Below, in pieces: positions 61,801 to 64,000 of a stretch of 64,000 bases of DNA. The DNA is from Ypsolopha sequella. Taxonomy: Eukaryota > Arthropoda > Insecta > Lepidoptera > Ypsolophidae. A program made the translations under genes and the position numbers. The first letter of the stretch is position 1. Each line of letters opens with the position of its first letter. The notes under the pieces are model-generated. The model saw nothing but the letters and a program-made list of their open reading frames with translations. It ran no database searches and was not told the origin of the DNA. Location: positions 12,508,201 to 12,572,200 of the forward strand of contig OW204001.1 of the NCBI GenBank assembly GCA_934047225.1, in the 5' to 3' direction.

Positions 61801-61817
61801 AACTCTTTTCAGATCAA
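19709..61817 (+). CDS. Pde11: Pde11, dual cAMP/cGMP phosphodiesterase 11, central part (9 exons, joined)
   Basis: This cytosolic enzyme hydrolyses cAMP and cGMP to the 5'-monophosphates. Its two N-terminal GAF domains regulate a C-terminal metal-dependent catalytic domain. Coding segments: 19709-19816, 26012-26149, 26306-26416, 44111-44269, 45357-45491, 52311-52460, 54895-54945, 57743-57997, 61708-61817, all with GT-AG borders. The joined frame stays open for about 405 residues. Seen in it: two GAF signatures NKXnFX3DE ([14 protein letters not shown] and [14 protein letters not shown]), the catalytic HNWRHAFN block, and the PDE signature [12 protein letters not shown]. The wording is PDE11-like rather than PDE5/6-like: RGTNN rather than the RGVNN of PDE5, [13 protein letters not shown], and VLSYHAS at the GAF-B exit. 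The N-terminus, proximal GAF-A and most of the catalytic domain are outside the window. Exons are more GC-rich than the AT-rich introns. Assignment to PDE11 rests on remembered family features, without a search. Confidence 0.93.
19817..20560 (+). repeat. Six tandem decayed copies of the GAF-A exon, 124-base period
   Basis: Exon-like copies at 19837-19940, 19961-20064, 20085-20188, 20209-20312, 20333-20436 and 20457-20560 are each 104 bases. They are joined by 20-base spacers of the form gtaagatccaaaagttacag. Each copy starts gatgag after a ttacag or taacag that resembles the true acceptor ttgcag, and each ends at a donor: cag/gtaaga in copies 1, 2, 3 and 5, ctg/gtaaga in copy 4, tag/gtaaca in copy 6. 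A net loss of 4 bases relative to the true exon breaks the frame. Copies resemble one another more than the exon (all share caccaattata), so amplification continued from an already diverged copy. The 20-base spacers are too short to be introns. Read-through from the true exon stops at 19876. Confidence 0.93.
21083..21618. mobile_element. Palindromic element, ~250-base arms
   Basis: aacgtcattttgttatg at the left is inverted at the right (cattacaaaatgacgt). The arms include tggctagctacagctgttgc against gcaacagctgtagctagcca and meet near 21345. It would form one long hairpin. Incidental minus frame 21162-21365. Confidence 0.82.
23089..23482. mobile_element. Palindromic element, ~180-base arms
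   Basis: ggttaaacgtcagttgc...gcgcaaagtgcat is inverted as atgcactttgcgccaagcgactgacgtttgaacttaacc in segments. The inner arms match gacgccaatagttcagtatt against aatactgaattattggcgtc. Confidence 0.8.
24410..24670. mobile_element. hAT-like palindromic MITE with 8-base target duplication
   Basis: Starts cagtggcgtgcacagaactt and ends with its inverse (aagttctgtgcacgccactg). The arms are almost perfect for over 100 bases around a short centre near gggtagacattgtctaccc. Flanks are atccacac at 24402-24409 and atccacac at 24671-24678, an exact 8-base duplication as made by hAT transposases. Confidence 0.88.
26012..26149 (+). CDS. Pde11: Pde11 exon: end of GAF-A with cyclic-nucleotide signature
   Basis: Acceptor tctccatcag, donor aaccag/gtttgt; 138 bases, 46 codons, phase 0-0. 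It begins [16 protein letters not shown], a full NKXnFX3DE motif (N, K, F, D and E all present), and runs on to [20 protein letters not shown] and a charged helix. In PDE GAF domains this motif marks a fold able to bind cyclic nucleotide. An open frame of 74 codons overlapping at 26031-26255 is in a different phase and is a shadow. Confidence 0.94.
26306..26416 (+). CDS. Pde11: Pde11 exon: GAF-A/GAF-B linker helix and start of GAF-B
   Basis: Acceptor ctgatgtag, donor gtgcag/gttagt; 111 bases, 37 codons, phase 0-0. It reads [20 protein letters not shown] and continues ...[16 protein letters not shown]. This matches the long helix joining the two GAF domains and the first GAF-B strand (R-C-x-R entry). 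Only a 156-base intron separates it from the previous exon, by far the shortest in the window. Confidence 0.93.
27546..28110. mobile_element. piggyBac-like TTAA MITE
   Basis: TTAA at 27546-27549 and 28107-28110. Inside, cccattgagtgc faces gcattcaatggg. The interior repeats tacgtatatgtgcgta-like palindromes (near 27568, 27605, 27945, 28020). No transposase is encoded. Confidence 0.78.
29227..29472. mobile_element. hAT-like palindromic MITE, second copy
   Basis: cagtggcgtgcttagaactt and tagaacttttt-type arms as in 24410-24670, ending cgccactg. Flanks are gtcagac and gtctgac, inverted rather than directly repeated, so no target duplication is seen. Confidence 0.8.
29924..30297. repeat. Element with GC-rich inverted arms
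   Basis: gcggcttaggcgtcgcgcgg at 29924 is inverted as cctcgtcgcgcggcgcctaa around 30275-30297. The interior is AT-rich with a poly-G tract at 29954. The hairpin-tailed repeat starts 28 bases later. Confidence 0.6.
30325..30720 (+). mobile_element. Hairpin-tailed repeat family, copy 2
   Basis: A complete member with the left phrase gctcgtaaaggcccactttt and the right-end hairpin (about 30-base stem), including the inner small palindrome around cactcgctacgctcgtg. Confidence 0.75.
31610..32037 (+). mobile_element. TTAA-flanked MITE (subfamily B), complete
   Basis: TTAA at 31610-31613 and 32034-32037. Left end ttaagaggctatgcgaa and right end gcgcatatcgccttaa are imperfect inverted repeats. It shares its body with 13483-13838 and 41485-41858 (gtgcgagaggggcggattc, tcatgaaatacacagaaaa). 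Confidence 0.78.
32495..32752 (+). pseudogene. Decayed reverse-transcriptase fragment (FADD box)
   Basis: An 85-codon frame whose last third reads [17 protein letters not shown], matching the catalytic A-x-x-F/Y-A-D-D box of LINE reverse transcriptases. The first two-thirds shows no RT similarity and is probably unrelated flanking sequence. Likely a short non-LTR remnant. Confidence 0.5.
35794..36063. mobile_element. Palindromic MITE, tatacaaggtgac family, copy 1
   Basis: tatacaaggtgactttttga at the left and tcaaaaagtcaccttgtata at the right. The arms continue (gtccaaattcatactgg..., atttcggcttctcatat against atggggagtcgaaattt). No target duplication beyond TA was recognised. Confidence 0.82.
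38062..38243 (+). mobile_element. Interspersed repeat, LINE/SINE-like 3' region
   Basis: ctagcgacccgccagggctt at the left, aaaatccgttgcgtagtttt in the middle, gacagacagacagcgggaag and a tactatgtagtgat end. I recall similar sequence as a common arthropod repeat, but the class was not verified. Confidence 0.5.
39174..39566 (+). mobile_element. Hairpin-tailed repeat family, copy 3
   Basis: Near-identical in layout to 30325-30720, including the 3' hairpin. No coding content. Class uncertain (non-autonomous DNA element or LINE/SINE 3' end). Confidence 0.75.
39808..41858 (+). mobile_element. Nested cluster of TTAA MITEs with inserted DNA
   Basis: A complete subfamily A copy (TTAA 39808-39811 to TTAA 40279-40282) is followed, after 1.2 kb of unrelated DNA, by a 5'-truncated subfamily B copy from about 41485 ending at TTAA 41855-41858. 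The adjacent A+B order is also seen at 13011-13838, so the intervening block probably inserted into an A-B pair. Confidence 0.6.
40630..40995 (+). pseudogene. GC-richer block, possible LINE ORF2 C-terminal remnant
   Basis: This is distinct in composition from its surroundings. A frame ending at 40995 reads [19 protein letters not shown], which resembles the D-R-x-x-W-R-x-x-G-x-A tail of some LINE polyproteins. Other frames (40665-40889 plus, 40709-40945 minus) show nothing. The identification rests on a short match. Confidence 0.35.
42283..42364. repeat. Local palindrome
   Basis: atacaatcactgataatatt is inverted at 42328-42350 and again, shorter, as tatcagtgattgtat ending 42364. Could form alternative hairpins. 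Confidence 0.7.
43100..43524 (+). mobile_element. TTAA-flanked MITE (subfamily C)
   Basis: TTAA at 43100-43103 and 43521-43524. Just inside, ggtgatatattgtc faces gatatatcccc, so the inverted ends are about 12 bases and imperfect. No coding content. A third, truncated member appears reversed near 25230-25320. Confidence 0.75.
44111..44269 (+). CDS. Pde11: Pde11 exon: GAF-B core
   Basis: Acceptor tttcttctcag, donor ggcgag/gtaagg; 159 bases, 53 codons, phase 0-0. It starts [20 protein letters not shown] and ends [11 protein letters not shown], the GAF strand-turn with the G-I-x-G-Y-V pattern before the IPDAY motif of the next exon. The middle (residues 21-36) is a variable acidic/proline insert typical of this loop. 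The 3' two-thirds of this exon plus its donor is repeated in tandem downstream (44270-44650). Confidence 0.93.
44270..44652 (+). repeat. Tandem decayed copies of the GAF-B exon tail, 139-base period
   Basis: The motif ctggaggcaggagacgag occurs in the true exon at 44162 and returns, with mutations, at 44301, 44440 and 44579, exactly 139 bases apart each time. Donor-like sites recur at the same period: true site after 44269 (gag/gtaagg), copy 1 after 44408 (gag/gtaagg), copy 2 after 44547 (tat/gtaagg). Copy 3 is internally deleted and breaks off near 44650, where a tRNA-like sequence begins. 139 is not a multiple of 3, so use of a downstream donor would shift the frame. No acceptor or polypyrimidine tract is repeated. 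Confidence 0.92.
44653..44880 (+). repeat. tRNA-derived SINE-like sequence
   Basis: A tRNA-like head spans about 44659-44733. It has an A-box-like tagctcagggg at 44666-44676 and a B-box ggttcgatccc at 44709-44719, with partial acceptor pairing (gctgtgg with gggcagc, 5 of 7). The anticodon arm is a degenerate 5-bp stem with a 4-base loop, so it is not a functional tRNA. About 150 bases of unrelated tail follow. It abuts the last exon-tail copy. Confidence 0.6.
45121..45285 (-). mobile_element. Interspersed repeat fragment with CAGA run
   Basis: Reverse orientation: ends gaggtacggaaccctaaag, with a cagacagacagacagacgga stretch at about 45187-45227. It resembles the agggttccgta family at 10551. 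Confidence 0.5.
45357..45491 (+). CDS. Pde11: Pde11 exon: distal GAF-B
   Basis: Acceptor tttctattgcag, donor atacag/gtaaca; 135 bases, 45 codons, phase 0-0. It reads [20 protein letters not shown] and ends SRIIGVIQ. It is the GAF-B counterpart of the GAF-A exon at 19709 (IPDAY, D-x-[15 protein letters not shown]). Here the IPDAY motif is inside the exon, so the intron position differs between the two GAF repeats. Confidence 0.94.
46226..46533. mobile_element. MITE with ACAGGGTG-type ends
   Basis: tacagggtgtaaaagcaaag at the left and a matching inverted end (cttggttttgcatttaca, ending ccctttata), about 30 bases with a few mismatches; TA-rich flanks. Non-coding interior. Confidence 0.7.
48651..49669. 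mobile_element. Long-TIR element, ~345-base inverted repeats
   Basis: Left arm 48651-48993 starts tatacagggtggaaaaaatt. The right arm 49325-49669 is its inverse, ending ttttttccaccctgtatata. Arms are about 90 percent alike by eye. The ~330-base centre (48994-49324) has no recognisable domain. A minus frame at 48965-49210 spans arm and centre and is probably chance. Confidence 0.85.
49675..49699. repeat. (AT)n microsatellite
   Basis: An uninterrupted AT run directly after the long-TIR element. Confidence 0.9.
50390..50458 (+). repeat. tRNA-derived SINE head fragment
   Basis: A perfect B-box ggttcgaatcc at 50433-50443 within aagaggtcgc...tggcccgcgg. No intact A-box or cloverleaf. Probably a SINE remnant, not a tRNA gene. 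Confidence 0.5.
51862..52240. mobile_element. Palindromic MITE, tatacaaggtgac family, copy 2 (interrupted)
   Basis: Same arms as 35794-36063, with about 110 unrelated bases inserted in the left arm (around 51926-52038). The right end at 52240 is 70 bases from the acceptor of the GAF-B signature exon. Confidence 0.8.
52311..52460 (+). CDS. Pde11: Pde11 exon: end of GAF-B with cyclic-nucleotide signature
   Basis: Acceptor ttcattccag, donor cttgac/gtaagt; 150 bases, 50 codons, phase 0-0. It starts [17 protein letters not shown], a complete second NKXnFX3DE motif. It continues [20 protein letters not shown] and [10 protein letters not shown], closely following the PDE5/PDE11 GAF-B exit helix. 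A palindromic transposon (51862-52240) lies immediately upstream of its acceptor. Confidence 0.94.
52461..54894 (+). other. Pde11 intron, 2.4 kb
   Basis: Holds a reverse-oriented copy of the hairpin-tailed repeat family at 52560-52776 and a probable LINE/SINE-like fragment around 54600-54775. The rest is unassigned AT-rich DNA. Ends at gcctatttcag/gtttta. Confidence 0.82.
52560..52776 (-). mobile_element. Hairpin-tailed repeat family, truncated reverse copy
   Basis: Reverse complement of the left half (aaaaagtgggcctttacgag, agagccctaggacaaaataa). It stops at the cttgtgaac phrase before the hairpin. It lies 100 bases after a coding exon. Confidence 0.72.
54895..54945 (+). CDS. Pde11: Pde11 micro-exon: GAF-B to catalytic linker (17 codons)
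   Basis: Acceptor cctatttcag, donor ttacgg/gtaagt; 51 bases, phase 0-0. It reads [23 protein letters not shown] is the conserved exit from the GAF-B helix in PDE11 and PDE5, directly after the preceding exon's SVTLD. It is short but fixed by the motif, by both splice sites and by phase agreement with its neighbours. Confidence 0.9.
55556..55575. repeat. (AAT)n microsatellite
   Basis: Run of AAT followed by aaaatttatttcagacaggg, a pattern common at the end of insect LINE or SINE insertions. Confidence 0.8.
55670..55725. repeat. AAATC/AAATT low-complexity repeat
   Basis: Alternating aaatc and aaatt units. Confidence 0.85.
56607..57080. repeat. 233-base tandem duplication containing a hairpin
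   Basis: Copy 1 starts at 56607 and copy 2 at 56840; they are nearly identical. Each holds tgtaattgaaaattaatag (56641-56659) facing ctgttaattttcaattaca (56671-56689), an 18-of-19 inverted repeat. Copy 2 has an 8-base extra duplication (gatctatc) near its end. Confidence 0.9.
57307..57575. mobile_element. Palindromic MITE, tatacaaggtgac family, copy 3
   Basis: A full-length palindrome ending aaaaagtcaccttgtat, with its inner apex around ccatagtgattcactcagga and its inverse. It ends about 170 bases before the catalytic-domain exon. Confidence 0.8.
57743..57997 (+). CDS. Pde11: Pde11 exon: start of catalytic domain (HNWRHAFN)
   Basis: Acceptor ctcttttatttccag, donor ttaacg/gtgagt; 255 bases, 85 codons, phase 0-0, the largest exon here. 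It opens [20 protein letters not shown], passes through the helices [20 protein letters not shown] and [11 protein letters not shown], and ends [19 protein letters not shown]. The first His of HNWRH is the general acid of class I PDEs and the second is a metal ligand (family knowledge). No key residue of this part is missing. The surrounding open frame 57623-58012 extends into intron on both sides. Confidence 0.95.
59180..59341. mobile_element. Imperfect palindromic element
   Basis: gtacagtactcccaaagtaa ... gcatacaaatct is inverted as agatttgtatgcatattatc ... ctttgggagcactgta. Probably a small MITE. Confidence 0.65.
59873..60303 (+). mobile_element. LINE-like 3' fragment (agcttttgcccscggcttc family)
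   Basis: Starts tactagcttttgcccccggc, holds two blocks around ttaggggt (near 60014 and 60143), cgttgatgagtcagtgaatg, and ends in tatttttatata. Short pieces with the same start occur near 53980, 59663 and 62038. Confidence 0.55.
61230..61530 (-). mobile_element. Junction of two repeat fragments
   Basis: 61230-61330 matches the left half of the palindromic element at 13853-14119. From about 61324 it switches to the reverse of the 10551-11082 family (cggccaagtgcgagtcag, then cctagggttccgta). Confidence 0.55.
61708..61817 (+). CDS. Pde11: Pde11 exon: catalytic metal-binding motif ([10 protein letters not shown])
   Basis: Acceptor cgatatttcag, donor atcaa/gtgagt; 110 bases, so it ends in phase 2 with AA of a probable Lys codon, unlike every other exon here. 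It starts [20 protein letters not shown] and ends [28 protein letters not shown] fits the class I PDE signature H-D-x-x-H-x-[AG]-x-x-[NQ]-x-[LIVMFY]; the H and D are metal ligands. The next exon, which should carry the EHHHF region, was not found in the remaining 2.2 kb. Confidence 0.93.
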
Positions 61818-64000
61818 GTGAGTCCTATGACAAACCAACAAAGATGGGTCTCTCTTATCTTTAAAAGGCGAGGGTTTTCGGAGAAATCGGTCCTGCTCCA
61901 ATTTACGTTTTTATTTTACACTTGTCTATCCCGCTCTGTGGAAGCGGACCGGTCAGAAATTTCGCGATTTCAAGGTGTTTTTATTCGTCATTTTGGAATT
62001 AGAAGGATAAGTTTTTAACATAACGGTCGTTTTATATATCTCACTATTGTCCGCGACTTCGTCCGCGTGGAAGAAGATAATGTAAATAAGTGTAATCCCT
62101 TGGAAATCCCGCAATAAAAAGTATCCCAGTTTTTAAGTTGGATAATAAATTATCGAACAGTGATCTCCCTTCCTTCTTTCTTTGTAATCCATGTCTCACT
62201 GCTGAGGATTGTACAGTGGTAATCGCATCAAAACCCGTTCAGTAGTTTTTGCGTGATGCATGAAATAACGACGAAAATTCTGTTTTTTTTTTTGTATCAG
62301 TATCCTACTCTGCTTTTTTTTGGAATATCATCAACGTACAGACAGACACAGCACTTTTCTTTTACAGTTTCAATAGTATTTAATATACTTAGCTTTACAA
62401 TTTTACTATATATTACTATAGCGTACTATAACTTACTTGGAGACCCCCTCAAATTTTATCGACATTCAGAAAATATTATATAACTTCATTGGAATCTAAT
62501 AATTATTTTCATAGATATCCTCAAGTTTCTGAAAATTCTAAACATCTCCGGGAATTCTACCGGTTAAATTATAAATTAGAGATATGCATACTTATTGACA
62601 GCATAAAAATGCGGGAACTTGCGCGTTTGAACTGTAAAAAGTACTTAGACTATCTAGGTATATTAAATTATAGCTGAGCTTAAAAATAGACACCAAAAGT
62701 CTGAACCATTATTTTCGTTTTAATCCTTAGTATGATTCAGATTTTTTAAGCAAAATTTGCATTTTACACGAATAAGGACAGTTCTGCAATACAATTATGC
62801 AAAGTAACTCTTTAGAATTTCAGATCCGGACGTATTTAGAATTTCATGTTTCCTGACTTTCAAAGGCAGTTCCCGAATTGCTGCATCTTTATTTCACTCG
62901 TTCATGCTAAAGTTATATATAATGCAGATATTCAGTGCGGCTAGCACGCGCCAGAGATACGATGTCTATCTATCCTACTTAAGCTCTCACGCATACCGCA
63001 TTTTCAATGTATGCTGAGATACAGGCTAATCACCTTTTCAGCAGCAGATGCTATCAACATGTACATAGTATTATATAAGCCTATATACTTATTTCTAGTT
63101 TTAAACATACTGTGTAAAAATTGCTTGTTTTTTGGTTGAAATAAACATTATTCATAACATTAAAAAAAAAGTCTCAGAGAGCAAGTGTGATGGATATACA
63201 CTGTATTAACGGCGCGTACTTGACCATCAGATGCATATTATTTTTATTTATGTTAGTGGAGATCACATCAAGTTAGACATTGGACTTTGTATCTTATACC
63301 CTTCATCATAGGGTCTAATGTAGTACTGCAAGTGTCTAGCTTGATGTGATCTTCACTGTCCTATGTTAAGGGTCGATTCTCTTGATTTGTAACACAATAC
63401 GATGTAGCATTACTTTTTAAAATTAGTTAGCTAGCTATTTTATAATCACGAATTTAATTTTGTGAAGTCGGTCGATTCGGCCTAAATTTGGACTGCCACC
63501 AGGCAAGCCTGGTGACAGCCAAAAAAAAAAGATAAATCTGGATAAAGACACTATATAATTTGTTTTTGAATGAACTAAAAATAACAAAACTGAAGTAAAA
63601 AATATGGTATAAAACACAATAATATCAGCAGAGTATTGGGTACGTAGGAACTTATAAAATCAACACAAAAATTATGTCCATCTTATTTTAGGATTTTGTT
63701 TTCCTTCAGCTTTAACGACGCAATTTGTTCACGATATTATGGATTTAAATTTGGATATTGAAACTAGTTTATAGGATCCCAGAAACTGCAATTTCGCGGA
63801 AGTTTTAATAACTTCTAGTCGAGAGAAAACGTAACTTTAAGATGTTAAGAGCAATCGTTATCTAGCTTTACATTAAGGAAGAAAATAATTGATTCAGAGT
63901 CTACTGGATGCTAGGCTACAGATATAAAAACCTGATAAGGGTGTCTTCGTGACTTAGGTGTTTGCAGTCTTCCAGAGAGTAGTCAATCAAGCCAAGATTG
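61818..64000 (+). other. Pde11 intron, 5' part (runs off the window)
   Basis: Starts at donor gtgagt. It holds a repeat fragment with the motif gtccgcgacttcgtccgcg (about 62038-62350) and an imperfect inverted repeat at 63258-63357 (atcacatcaagttagac against gtctagcttgatgtgat). No catalytic-domain exon is visible to the window end. Confidence 0.75.

Noticed and set aside
19709..61817. Assignment as PDE5 or PDE6 instead of PDE11
   Set aside because: The catalytic signature continues RGTNNSFQI as in PDE11 (PDE5 has RGVNN), and the linker and KKNYR segment fit PDE11 better; PDE5/6 remains a minor possibility.

Overview
The window is AT-rich animal nuclear DNA, most likely from an insect and probably a moth or butterfly. 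The protein matches are to an animal cyclic-nucleotide phosphodiesterase split into short exons with GT-AG introns. The introns are crowded with short DNA transposons (TTAA-flanked, hAT-like and palindromic), LINE/SINE fragments and one BEL/Pao LTR element, a mix seen in lepidopteran genomes. The order is inferred; the multi-exon animal gene is read directly.

The only host gene I can support is the central part of Pde11, a dual cAMP/cGMP 3',5'-phosphodiesterase, on the + strand. Nine coding exons lie between 19709 and 61817 (1217 coding bases, about 405 residues). In order they encode the distal half of GAF-A with its NKXnFX3DE signature, the linker helix, GAF-B with its own NKXnFX3DE signature, the linker to the catalytic domain, and the start of the catalytic domain (HNWRHAFN and the PDE signature [12 protein letters not shown]). 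The first exons (N-terminus and proximal GAF-A) and the last exons (most of the catalytic domain) lie outside the window. Eight exons are multiples of three and lie between phase-0 introns; the ninth ends in phase 2.

The most unusual structure sits inside this gene. Two exons are each followed directly by a tandem array of decayed copies of themselves that includes the 5' splice site. The GAF-A exon at 19709-19816 is followed by six copies with an exact 124-base period (19837-20560). The first GAF-B exon at 44111-44269 is followed by about two and a half copies of its 3' two-thirds with an exact 139-base period (to about 44650). Both arrays present ladders of decoy donor sites, and neither period is a multiple of three.

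Layout: 1-19708 holds no exon I can recognise. It carries a GC-rich island (540-935), several transposon fragments, and a very young, internally deleted BEL/Pao element (14576-17603) whose two LTRs look identical and whose single ORF fuses protease and integrase pieces. 19709-26416 has the GAF-A exons and the 124-base array. 26417-44110 is a 17.7 kb intron full of mobile elements. 44111-61817 has the GAF-B and catalytic exons. 61818-64000 is intron without a visible exon.
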